Both the position numbers and the translations under genes were made by a program. DNA of 33,541 nucleotides from Schoenoplectus triqueter (taxonomy: Eukaryota > Streptophyta > Magnoliopsida > Poales > Cyperaceae). Shown piece after piece: positions 1 to 10,045 of the stretch. The stretch spans positions 1 through 33,541 of the forward strand of contig CAXKVV010001160.1 in the NCBI GenBank assembly GCA_964058805.1. Reading direction: 5' to 3'. Below the pieces are notes generated by a model. It had not been told where the DNA came from and searched no databases. It worked only from the letters and a program-made list of their open reading frames with translations. Within the stretch, counting starts at the first letter, position 1. Every line of letters begins with the position of its first letter.

Positions 1-96
1 TATCTCACTCAAAACCTTCGCCTGAACCGGACCAGTGTTCTTCGTCATCTCCTCGATGAACTCGAGCTTTTCCTTGTGGTCGTTACTCGCAGCCAT
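1..96 (-). CDS. GH3-family acyl-acid-amido synthetase, N-terminal 32 codons (runs off the window)
   Basis: Read on the minus strand, an ATG at 96-94 opens a frame with no stop to the window edge. The peptide begins MAASNDHKEKLEFIEEMTKN and continues with a VQAKVLSEI segment. GH3 enzymes start with the same arrangement: a short variable leader, an acidic helix of the (L/K)xFIE(E/D)(M/L)T(x)N type, then VQ...VL.EIL. The family adenylates acyl acids such as auxin, jasmonate or benzoates and conjugates them to amino acids in the cytosol. Which substrate applies cannot be told from 32 residues. The start is supported by the in-frame ATG, an AT-rich leader and a TATA box about 115 bp upstream. GC content and codon use here are clearly higher than in the rest of the window, as expected for the only likely host gene. 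The call rests on pattern recognition of a short N-terminus. Confidence 0.7.
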   Translation of the reverse strand, partial: MAASNDHKEKLEFIEEMTKNTGPVQAKVLSEI

Positions 97-545
97 TGTT
101 ATTTGTAATCAGATGAGAACGATAGAGAGAGATATAGCTAGGTACTTGAATAGGGATATGTAATAGGAAAGAGAGATGGATGAGAGAGGGGATGCCTAGC
201 GGTTAGCATATATATAGAGGTCATGACTCATGAGGAGAGAGTGCAAGTTTTGGAGCCATGCACGTAGGGGACAGAGTAGCGGACAGGGGTGGCCCACGTG
301 GTGTCACATGTTGATCAGGGAAGGGACATGGGGGACCCACAGGATGGACACGTAGGAAGAGAAGGGGACATAATGGCAAATGGCAGGAGCAGATTGGGTT
401 AGGGGATGGGTGGGGTGGGGCCAACGACAGGGATGGGTCCGGCCGCCACGGCAGGCTCCGTTTGTGTCTGTGTACGGAAATGAGATAAAGAGATAGAGCA
501 CAGAGAGAGAGAGGGAGGGAGAGATAGGTGAGAGGTGAGCTCACG
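97..545 (-). promoter_or_regulatory. Putative promoter of the GH3-family gene
   Basis: Transcription runs toward lower coordinates. A TATATATA box lies at about 209-217, which would place the start site near 180. Just upstream of it is TGACTCA (224-230), a GCN4/bZIP-type site. A perfect G-box, CCACGTGG, sits at 294-301 and is followed directly by TGTCAC, a TGTC auxin-response-element core. Further ACGT cores occur near 262 and 351, and a TGTCTG core near 465. Known GH3 promoters combine bZIP-type ACGT elements with TGTC auxin elements, so the context fits, but no canonical TGTCTC was seen. A (GA)n-rich tract occupies 502-536. The sequence is far richer in GC than the flanking DNA. ORFs across this stretch are low-complexity and not considered coding. 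Confidence 0.5.
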
Positions 546-2504
546 TAATTGGAACATTTGGAAAGTTATTAAGAGGAGTAATTAGTAAAACAAAACCATG
601 CAAGAGACTTTTCCGGTTGTTTAAAGTGAATTTCTCTTTAAACACCAAAAGAAAGAAAAAAGTCTCCATATTAATGGAAGAAACAATGAGATCCAGTTAA
701 TGGTGTAGTTCATGTTTTCACTTGAATTGAAAAGGAAGTAGAGGTCGGCAATTTTTTTATTTTTTATTTTACTTTACAGAAGAATACAAATTCATAATCT
801 AACTTCTTTTAAACAAAATTCACTTCTTTTAATTTTTTTTGGGAAGGGGTAGGTGGTTGTTGTGGGTAATTTGACCTCATGAGTTTATGTCATAAATGAT
901 AATTGATAATTAAATCATGTATCAGCGCCTAGCTAGATTGATTAAAATCAGACAGACTAAGTCTACCCGCACTATATATAATTAACAATTAAAAATGAAA
1001 ATTTGATATAAAATGTCTTATTTATATCTAATGCATCATAATTAATAAGTGGGTGATAGTATTTTTTTGGTTTGATATTGTAATGATAATATATGCCGTT
1101 GCATAAACTTTTTTTAGATTACGGCGGAAAAAATATGATTCAAATTTTTAGTTGTAATAATATAGAACGATTAATTTCTAAAAAAACTATTACATTTAGT
1201 AAAATTAAATAATCAATGTTCCAGTTCGTAGATTTCTTAATATCCTAGCATATCGTGGATGATATTATATATATAATATATATGCAACCAGAAGAAAGAA
1301 TTTTGAAATTATATAGAAAATATGCTGCTTTAATATATAGAAAATTCAAAGGAGCGGGATGATTTACATGTCAACTAAAAATTGCTCAAATAGTCAAATC
1401 AAAAGTATGATCCATTAAAAATTCCTTCTTTTAAAATTTCTATGCTAGTTTTCTAACAGTTGTATATACCTGTTCCTTTTTCTTTTAAAAAAACGTCATA
1501 TAGTTTAGAACATAAATACTACGCATTGATGGTTTTTATTGGTTGTTCTGACACTCAAACCCCTTGCACTGCTCAACACGTTCCGTCGATCAGACTGGTT
1601 AAGAATGGTACCCTTATTATTTATTTATTTATTTTCGAGAAAGGAAAGTACTCTTAATTAACTAAATCATCATTTTTTCCAAAGGATAAATTATTAATTA
1701 GAATATGCTAGCAGAAGTTATTCAGAATTCAAAAGAAGTTTAAGTTCAAATAATTAACACTTAATTAGTGTCAACAGCATCTAGGTTAATTATATATGCA
1801 ATTTTTTAATATATCTCTACCACGAGTAATTAATTAAATTTATACTATTTCTATATATAGCACATTTGTGCTATATATTTTAGGTGTATGTATGCAAATG
1901 CGACTCATATAAAAAAAATATCTTATTTTATCTCCATCTCTACTCCTTATTAAGTACGTAAGTGTTCTGACTCTGTAATGGTCTAGATTTATTGTTGAAT
2001 TTTTAGATCTAATATCAGTCATTAGATTGAGTTATTCGTCAAATAATATTACTATCTCTACGGCAATTTGTGTTGAAGTTATAATTTGTTCTCAATTTTA
2101 ATTGTTATACGAAATGCAGTATAATTTCGGAGTATAATTGCTCTACTTTATTTCTTTTTTTAGATTGTCATCAATTATGAATTTTAATTTTTCTTAAATT
2201 CTGAATGTCAACTTTCCTCTCAATTCTACATCTATTTTACATTAATTATATATTCATGATTGAAATTTATATTAATTACTAAATTATCTTTATTTTTATT
2301 TCCTTTTTTTATATAAAGATATATATTTTTATATTTTTAAAAGATATCACGTAACATCTATAGGCAATATACTAGTAAAATTTAAACAATTCAAAATGAT
2401 CTGACGTGTTGTGATCCGACAAGTTGTATTGACTATAGTAGAATTCTATCATAATCATTTATGGCAGCCGATTGACATCTCCATTTAATGCATGTCATAT
2501 ATTT
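546..2504. other. AT-rich intergenic DNA, no gene recognised
   Basis: About 2 kb of AT-rich sequence with short poly(T) and TA runs (for example about 1262-1283). Reading frames are short and lack family features. No terminal repeats with matching target duplications were found. It probably consists of old, decayed insertions. Confidence 0.5.
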
Positions 2505-2930
2505 AGGGTGTCAATTATTAATCCGACCAGACGGGTTAATTTAATCCGACCCGAATCTGATCTGATATGATTCAAAAATAAATGGATCGGATATGAATTT
2601 GATATTTTTTACTCAAATCGAGTCGGGTTCAGATCAACCCGTCCCGACCCGATTAATTATATTTTTTAAAATAATTTTGTGATATAGTACTAGCTAAAAC
2701 TTAAATATACACTAATTATACACTAATTAAGATTAATTATAAATTAATTAATATTTAATTGCTTAAAATTATAAAAAATGATTAATAAATATTTAATTAT
2801 TTTATATGAGTCGAATTGAATCTATCCATGTCCAGTCTTCAGATATGAATTAAAATTGTTTAATCCGAATTTAAATATATCTGAATCAATAAAAAAAATA
2901 ATATAACCGATTCATTAATTGACATTCCCT
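2505..2930. mobile_element. Possible degenerate MITE with AGGGTGTCAATTA-type ends
   Basis: The segment opens with AGGGTGTCAATTATTA and closes with the complement of AGGGAATGTCAATTA, so the ends form imperfect inverted repeats of about 14 bp. The first 150 bases are rich in GACCCG and CGGGT words, unlike the AT-rich surroundings, and the rest is AT-rich. Such ends with internal CCCGACC repeats are common in plant hAT-like non-autonomous elements. No convincing 8-bp target duplication was seen, so the class is uncertain. Confidence 0.4.
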
Positions 2931-3805
2931 ACATACACCTGTCAGTAAATACAACATTAGCAATGAGACTTCACACGTCACGTCTGATATTTACTTCCAA
3001 AAAGCACGAGAAAAGCATGGCATAGTTAGGCACACCGTCACACCTTATTTCTAGTGCCATGATCATGACATGCCTATTACGTGAGTGCTTATCTTATTTT
3101 ATTTTAGTTTACCCCCTCCAAATTTGTTAGTTTTCTTTTCCCAGAACTTCCTAATTAAAACAGAGTAATATTTTTATATGAATTTATTTCTCTAAAAAGT
3201 ATTAGTTGGAAAAAATATTGCAAATTGGATAGCATATTTTCTGAAATCGGTAGAGATAGAAAGCACAAAATAATAGAACACATAAGACGAAAATTCTTAG
3301 CTGTGTTATAATTTATAAATTGGAACTTGGTATTGTCTTCAACCCTGGTTAGACCACGAGGAGCTGTACTCCATGCGTGCAAAAGGACAATTGATGTTTG
3401 CTTCACATGTCATGCTGTGTTATATATTTCACGCTTCTGTTCTAATTAAAAAGTTCACCGAAATTTCGAGAAATGCATTTCTCTCCCTTTTAAGATAAAA
3501 ATGGATTCTTTAAATAATCACGGAATATAAAGTTTAGCACTAGATCAATATTGATTTTTCGTTTATTTCTGTTTTCTAAAGTGTGATATATAAATAGCCA
3601 TATATAAATGGTTTCTGATGTTCTTTTAATTTCTTAAATTTGCAGAAGTACGACATCCGTAATAATTACTTTCTCAATTGAATATTAGTGGATTTCCATA
3701 TTTTAACGTATGGCCCGGGGGAACAGTTGTGATTAAAAAATTAGCAGTTCGATATAATCAAATCTAATTGTAGATCTTATAGTTTTAATATATATGTAGA
3801 GAGAG
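2931..3805. other. AT-rich intergenic DNA, nothing recognised
   Basis: No coding potential, RNA gene or element ends could be supported. A frame on the minus strand at 3155-3406 shows no family motif and no splice context. Confidence 0.5.
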
Positions 3806-4211
3806 ATAGACTATTGTGAAAACATTTGTATATTAACTGATATATAAATACGTCAAAAAAATATATTTTAAGGTCTTAAAAATTTTAATTTATGATTTTC
3901 ATTAAATTCATCATATAAAAACCATGTGGGATACAAAAATTTGGAGTGTTTTGAGTTTTTTGACCCACTCTTTTGAATTTAAAAAAAAATAGCTCTAAAA
4001 ATAATAATAAATATTCAATGTTTGTGTTATTTTTTAAAATTTTAAAATAGTAACTTAAAAAACTCAAAACATTCTAAATTTTTATATTCCACAAGTTTTT
4101 CATATGAAGAATTTAATGAAAATTATAAATTAAACTTTTTGACATTTTAAAATATATTTTTTGATGTGTTTGCATATCGACTGAAATACAAATATTTTCA
4201 CAATAGTCTAT
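3806..4211. mobile_element. Foldback MITE, diverged
   Basis: The two halves are inverted copies. The left end ATAGACTATTGTGAAAAC (from 3806) matches the complement of the right end at 4194-4211, and internal blocks pair as well (for example TTTATGATTTTCATTAAATT near 3890 with its complement near 4110). Arms are about 190 bp with a short AT-rich centre. It is flanked by (TA)n. Internal sequence such as AAAATTTGGAGTGTTTTGAG resembles family A of the 14-19 kb array, so this looks like an older relative. Confidence 0.75.
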
Positions 4212-4423
4212 ATATATATATATTTATTCCCGTACACCGCCTCTTAGGGGAAAATATTATGAAATTGATCGTTACAACACATATTTAATTAATGGTAGAT
4301 ATACTATAACAAATCTTATAATTCCATTCTGAGGGATTATTGAAAATATTTTTTTAATTAATATTTAAATAGAAAACATGTAATGTTTCTTCTTAATTAA
4401 TTTAATTAGAGAAAAAATAATAT

Positions 4424-4728
4424 GAGGGGCTTCGTGAGCTTAATTAACTAAAATAATATACTTTATTATTATTTCAAAAGAATTTATTTTTAGAGTTTTT
4501 TAAGTATTTGGTCTAATTTTTTTAAACAATTTAGTTTCATATGCAAACACCATTATTCTATTAATATTTTTGTGCCATTTTAAAATATCCGAAATAAGAA
4601 CTTCCAAATTCTCAAAATAAAAAATGTTATATTCCATAATATTTTGATATTAAAAATTTATTGAGTAACGATCAGTATTTGGAAATAATAAAGTATGTTT
4701 TTAATTAAGCTCACTAAAGAGCTTGATG
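4424..4728. mobile_element. Foldback MITE remnant, family A-like
   Basis: GTGAGCTTAATTAA near 4434 pairs with its complement near 4702-4716, followed inward by ACTTTATTATTATTT against AAATAATAAAGTATG. The GTGAGCTTAA word is the family A terminal word seen at 14-19 kb. The outer 11-bp leader is not preserved. Arms are decayed. Confidence 0.5.
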
Positions 4729-5612
4729 GGCTTAAACTTTTTTAAATCAAATTTCATGAGCTTAAACTCATAGTAGCTTTTCTCATTTTTTTTCTTAAAC
4801 AGTTAATTTTTTTTGTCCGAGTAAACTTATCTAGCTAGCTAATTGAGAGTTGAGGTCAATTTTTCAATTTATTTGAAAATATTGTGCTTATTGAAAATTT
4901 CATTGAAACATCTAAAATTTGTTCCAAATCAAAATGAAAAGTGAGAAACAAATTAATTTACCGTGATTGATCATAACAAAATGCTACATAAAACATATAT
5001 TCAAAACCAATTAGTTGGTTTCGGTCAAATATTAAAAAAGGTGCAACCGAGTCGGTCCAAATGGAAAAAAGTACAAACCACATTTGAGAAAGTCGTAGCT
5101 GGATGAAGAAATCAACATTACTATAAGGTCCCCGGTGCAAATTTATACAGCTTAGGGCCTTAGACTCTTTTTAGGTGTTTACTTTTTAGTAATAAAATTA
5201 AAAAATGTGCCATCTTCTTCTTTTTTCTTCTATCTTAAACCGAAATAGTCTTCCGTGTCGAGTTGGATGGGGAACCTTTTCTAATTTGGACAGTAACTTT
5301 TACGGTTTTTATGCGTGTTTTTTTTTCCAGTATATTTTTGTTTTTTTCCTTTTAGATAAATAAGAGTTGCCATAATTAACTTCTTTTAGTTTGTTCTTGT
5401 TTTCTTGTCGCTTTTTTCGTTATTATAATTGAATCCCTAATCATTTAATAATAATTATTTAGTCGTCCTTGGCGATAATTATCCGTGGATTTTGCTTCAT
5501 GTTTAAAAATATATTTTATAATATTATTTCTATATATAAGAATAATACCATTATTATTTATAATAAAAATTTGATGACACAATGTATGTTTTTTTACATG
5601 CGTTCGATGCTT
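4729..5612. other. AT-rich intergenic DNA up to the MULE insertion site
   Basis: Poly(T)-rich sequence with no supportable gene. The frame at 5469-5693 is AT-driven and crosses the MULE end, so it is not considered coding. Confidence 0.5.
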
Positions 5613-5621
5613 GCATTTATG
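5613..5621. repeat. 9-bp target-site duplication, left copy (GCATTTATG)
   Basis: GCATTTATG lies directly before CAGATTTTATT (the left MULE end) and is repeated exactly after the right end at 13134-13142. A 9-bp duplication is characteristic of Mutator-like elements and fixes the element borders. Confidence 0.9.
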
Positions 5622-5765
5622 CAGATTTTATTAAAAACAATAATTAATAAAATAATATTATTAATAATAAGACTGATAACGGTTAAATTCTAAATATACG
5701 AATCGTAACGCGCCACTGGCTCTGGCGCGGGTGAAACGCGCCACTGCCAGTGGCGCGTTTCACCC
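5622..5765 (+). repeat. Left terminal inverted repeat of the MULE with palindromic boxes
   Basis: Positions 5622-5673 match the inverted right end almost exactly. An AT-rich stretch follows, then TACGAATCGTAACGCGCC. Two palindromic boxes come next: a degenerate one at 5707-5729 and a perfect one at 5729-5765. The second has 18-bp arms around a single central base and the core CGCGCCACTG-C-CAGTGGCGCG. The boxes end 2 bp before the TATA box of the PMD gene. Confidence 0.85.
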
Positions 5766-5766
5766 A

Positions 5767-5774
5767 TATAAATA
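5767..5774 (+). promoter_or_regulatory. TATA box of the PMD gene (TATAAATA)
   Basis: TATAAATA lies immediately downstream of the perfect palindrome in the left terminal repeat. It would place transcription start near 5800, at the beginning of the GA-rich leader. An identical TATAAATA occupies the mirror position at the other end. Confidence 0.65.
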
Positions 5775-5799
5775 CCAAACGCGCAGGTATGATGCGCGG

Positions 5800-5995
5800 T
5801 GTTGAGAGGAGAGAGAAAGAGAGAAAGGAAGAGAGAGAGAAAGAGAGAAAGAGAGAAAGAAAGAGAGAAAGAGAGAAGAAGAGAGAGAAAGAGAGAGGAA
5901 GAGAGAGGGGAAGAGAAGAGAAGAGAAGGAAAGAGAAGAGAAGAGGAAAAAAAAACGTACGCGAGCATTTTTGTGTTTGGATTTTGCAATTGAAG
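5800..5995 (+). other. Polypurine (GA/GAA) 5' leader of the PMD gene
   Basis: A nearly uninterrupted purine tract of GAGA, GAAA and GGAA words spans about 5806-5950. It is followed by TTTTGTGTTTGG and ends at GAAG before a GTAATTTT donor at 5996. This is probably the first, non-coding exon. Long frames on both strands here are low-complexity artefacts. Confidence 0.5.
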
Positions 5996-6742
5996 GTAAT
6001 TTTATATAAATATAATTTAATTGTCTAGATTAATTATAATTTAATTTAATTGTGTAGATTAATTATAATTTAATTTAATTGTGTAGATTAATTATGTAGA
6101 TTAATTATAATTTATATGTGAAATTATGTAGATTAATTATAATTTAATTATGTATATTATAATTTAATTTAATTGTGTAGATTAATTATAATTTAATTTA
6201 ATTGTGTAGATTAATTATAATTTAATTTAATTGTGTAGATTAATTATGTAGATTAATTATAATTTAATTTAATTATGTAGATTAATTATAATTTAATTTA
6301 ATTGTGTAGATTAATTATGTAGATTAATTATAATTTAATTTAATTATGTAGATTAATTATAATTTAATTATGTATATTATAATTTAATTTAATTGTGTAG
6401 ATTAATTATAATTTAATTTAATTATGTAGATTAATTATAATTTAATTTAATTATGTAGATTAATTATAATTTAATTTAATTGTGTACATTAATTATGTAG
6501 ATTAATTATAATTTAATTATGTAGATTAATTATAATTTAATTATGTAGATTAATTGTACGTTTAATTGAAGATTAATTGTACGTTTAAATGTGAAGATTA
6601 ATTCTAGATTTATATATTATTTAATTATAAATTAATTAGGCTTTTAATTGTAGAATTTATTGATTATTTAATTATATGATAGATAGATTAAAAATGAAGT
6701 ACAATAATTATAAATTAATTATGAAATGAATTTTTTTACTAG
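5996..6742 (+). repeat. AT-rich minisatellite inside a probable 5' UTR intron
   Basis: From about 6015 to 6560 a unit of about 29 bp, starting TGTGTAGATTAATTATAATT and ending TAATTTAAT, is repeated with many shortened copies (about 19 and 12 bp). A donor GGTAATTT at 5995/5996 and an acceptor TTTTTTTACTAG ending at 6742, three bases before the ATG, suggest the whole array is spliced out of the leader of the PMD transcript. Confidence 0.6.
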
Positions 6743-6745
6743 ATA

Positions 6746-9543
6746 ATGGCAGGCGAGCAACGAGATGAGAATATCATAATTTATCTCCCTGAAGACAAAT
6801 ATCGGACACATTATAGTCAGGCACAGGTACATTATATTCTTAAAAATAATAATAAAATACATATATACGAGAAGCTAATTATGAAATAAAAATTACAGAG
6901 AGATAACAATATCATTCGTTTCCGCACTCACCGTCCGACGATACCATACATCTCGCACATTCAGAGTAGGTTGCGAGTTATGGGATTTCTTCATCTCGCC
7001 AGATTGCGTGAGATTTATGTCCAAGAAGCGGAAGCCCGTAACTTAAAGATTGATACGGGTTTATTGAGCGCGTTGATAGAGTTTTGGAGGCCAGAAACTC
7101 ATACATTTCACTTCACTTTTGGCGAGATGACCGTGACTCTAGAGGTAAATAATAAAATATTATTAATTTAATTACAAAATTAAAAAGATGGTATAGTAAT
7201 ATAATTTTTTTTAGGACGTCGCATGTCTGTGGGGTTTATCCACCATTGGTGAGCCGGTGATTGGATATACTGATGGAGATTTTTCAGGATACATCCGTCA
7301 GTTATTTGGGCAGGATGATATATCAGCATTCTGCAAAGATGGGAGGTAATTTATTAAACTGTACAAAAATTTAAATTTTTTTCGTTCACAAACTGTGATT
7401 AAGCTAAATGTAAAATTTTGCAGACGTTCTATTTCCCTACGAGAGTTACGGTCCCACTTTGATCACGCTCCAGAGGCAGACGATCATCAGGGTCTTAATC
7501 AATATGCGATCGGTTTTGCTTTGGAGTTGGCGGGGTCTATCATGTTCCCCGACAACAGTGGAGACTCTGTACCGGCGTTTCTTCTGCCGATTTTGACGGT
7601 AAGTATTTTAAGGAATTTAAAATAATTTATGTTTCATAATTAAATAATTTTATTACTAATATTTAATTTACAGGAAGATTTACAATTCGGTAGAAGAAGA
7701 AATTGGGGCGCTGCGGTACTTGGTTATTTGTATCGGCGTCTTGATGTGGCATGCCAAGGACTGACGAGGAGTATTGGTGGTCCGTGGCTTTTGTTGTTGT
7801 TGTGGAGCTGGACGCGTTTGCCCCCAGCTCGTCCATTACCTGCGTCAGATGCATTCATTTTCACTGACTGGGGTACACCGGACCGTGATAGTTGTGCGCC
7901 TTTTGGTAATAATTTAATTTAAAAATAATCAATCAATCGATGAAAATATATGTGTAACCACTAATTATAATTTGAACTGATAATAGGAAATGGACGCTTG
8001 ATAAGAACAGATATCTCAATCCGTCACACGTCGGTGTGAAGTACGTGAGGGATCAGCTGATTATGCTGTCGGACACGCATGTCAATTGGAGGCCGTACGA
8101 GTCGGTTCGTCACTTATTGCCGACATGCGTAGACGATTCTATGGACTCGTATACTTGTCGGCTTCCACTTATTTACTTTCCGATAGTAGAGTGGTACTAT
8201 CCGGATCGGGTGAGGCGACAGTTCGGCTTACTTCAGTCAGTACCGCCTCCACTTCCCGAGGTATTCTACCATTTATAATTTTTATATGTATTATTTCTTA
8301 TACTAACTATTTGCACAATTATACTAACTAATTTTACAGGCATTTGTGGAGGAGCATCAGAAATTATCTGCGCTTGGATTCAAGAAAAAAAATATGAACT
8401 GGAGACAACATCATCAGGCGTATGTAGATATATGGAATGAGCTTCCTCCACGAGACCCGGATGAAGAAGAGTGGAATGCGGAGGACTATAGGAGGTATCG
8501 ACGGTGGTATGATTTATATGGAGCCGCTAGCGCTCCACTTGATCCGAGTGATGTCGTACCTCCTATACCTTCAGCAGCGGAGATCCCTGACATCGGCTAC
8601 ATTCCTCACGTACCTCACAGACAGCGCACGGTATATTAAAATTTATAAAATTTATATATCTATATGCACTATTCGGTAATAAGTAATATATGTATGTAAT
8701 CATTGTATAACAGATCGCTAGAGTTACAAAGAGTGCACTGAAGGCGGTCCGATGGGCGGTCACTAGGGGATGGAGACGGTTTGGCAAGATTTCGCTCGCC
8801 GATTGCAAGGGGCATTTTGAGGATGCAGGCATGCCTCATAAGATGGACGAGCTTCTTACGGCGGCGGGATTACCCACGGATATTGATGCTATTCCGGATT
8901 CGACGGGTGATACTGAGACTGCACCGACTCCATCCACTACTCATCCACCGCATTTCCCCTATGAGACTGCTGACTTCACGTCTCTCTTCGACAACGTAAG
9001 TACTGTATACCTTGATTTCAATGATTTGAACTGTATTAATAGCATAATTTAAATGATTTAAACTGTATTAACAGATGCCTGAGAACTACGATTGGAATGA
9101 AGTTATTGCTAGGTTGTCTGCTGAGATTCCCGATCCATCGGGTGCACAGTTCTTAGATCCATTCGGCACTCAGCATTTCTCACAGACCCAGCAGATACCG
9201 ATGGATCATGTACCGCAGTACGACCAGCAATGGGATCCGCAGTATGGCCAGCATTATGATCCAGCCCAGTATGGTTATCCTTCCGGGCCTGGAGAGTCAT
9301 CGCATATCCAGGATGATGCTGCAGAGACTGCACAGACACGAGATTTCACTCCACTTGCTCATGGTCGGGAGCAGCGTGACGTTCATCCACCTCCTCGATA
9401 TACACCTAGCGTGGTTAGTTGTTTGTTCTACAACTTAGTCAATATTAATTATTTAAAAAAAAAAGCAGCTCACTGATATACCGTCTTTATTTTTACAGAC
9501 ACGTCCGAGAGCACGTCGATATGTTAGGCGTCGTCAGGAGTAG
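6746..9543 (+). CDS. Plant mobile domain (PMD, MAIN-like/aminotransferase-like) protein, ten exons, possible frame error
   Basis: Proposed exons are 6746-6826, 6899-7144, 7215-7345, 7424-7598, 7674-7905, 7987-8260, 8340-8630, 8714-8995, 9075-9413 and 9499-9543, all with GT-AG borders, giving about 698 codons. The N-terminal part has the PMD signature: [17 protein letters not shown], then the [15 protein letters not shown] block, [16 protein letters not shown] and GEPVIGY. Next come an [13 protein letters not shown] helix and the [12 protein letters not shown] and [12 protein letters not shown] segments. The region from about residue 500 is acidic, proline-rich and [15 protein letters not shown], and the protein ends in a basic RARRYVRRR tail. 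PMD proteins act in nuclear gene silencing and occur both as host genes and as transposon passengers. This copy lies inside a MULE, so it is a passenger or accessory gene. Exons 5 and 6 do not join in phase (one base short), so a frameshift or non-canonical splice is likely. Confidence 0.85.
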
Positions 9544-9735
9544 TTTATATGTTGTTTTTTATATGTTGTTTTTTTATTATGGATATTGTATTTTTTGTAT
9601 TATTTTATTATGGACTTTCTATGTTATTTTTTTATTGTTGTATTATTTATTTTATTGTGGTTATATTTTCTGCTTAAATAGAACATAACCTTGCTTAAAT
9701 ACAACACACATATAGTATGCAAAAAAAAACATACA
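9544..9735. other. Shared 3' end region between the convergent PMD and transposase genes
   Basis: 192 bp of T-rich sequence (as read on the plus strand) with repeated TATGTTGTTTTTT and TTATTATGGA words. It must carry polyadenylation signals for both transcripts. No classical AATAAA stands out on the plus strand. Confidence 0.4.
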
Positions 9736-9849
9736 TCATTTTTTTTTCCTCCGTGCGAAAAAATTTAAGATTCTACCTCCAAAATTATTTCCTCTAGCAC
9801 CCCTAGTTGAAGCATTGACAACTTCTCTTTCTTGATCATGACCAGTTGA

Positions 9850-10045
9850 GAATCTCGTTGATTGCAAGGCATCTCGAGAAGTTTGAGTTATTCTGTTGTT
9901 ATCTCTTGGATCATAACTAGTTGAGTGTCTCGCTGATTGCAAGGCATCTCGAGAAGTTTGAGTTATTCTGTTGTTATCTCTTGGATCATAACTAGTTGAG
10001 TGTCTCGATGATTGCAAAGTATTTCGAGAAGTTTGGGTTCTTCTG
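9850..10045 (-). repeat. Three 75-bp tandem repeats in the 3' part of the transposase gene
   Basis: Three in-frame copies of a 25-residue unit (QTSRDALQSARHSTSYDPRD type) with a final diverged edge. The two inner copies are nearly identical at the DNA level, suggesting recent slippage or unequal exchange. The unit is rich in Ser, Arg and Thr and likely disordered. Confidence 0.85.

Noticed and set aside
1460..1657. 65-codon plus-strand frame
   Set aside because: No recognisable motif, unusual AT-driven composition and no splice or promoter context.
5707..5765. Repeated palindromes resembling a CRISPR array
   Set aside because: Only two to four copies per end, no uniform spacers, and a plant transposon terminus explains them.
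5690..6028. Overlapping 60-100 codon frames on both strands rich in Arg/Glu/Lys or Ser/Leu
   Set aside because: They are translations of a polypurine tract; no stop-free frame there has a plausible protein composition or a homologue I recognise.
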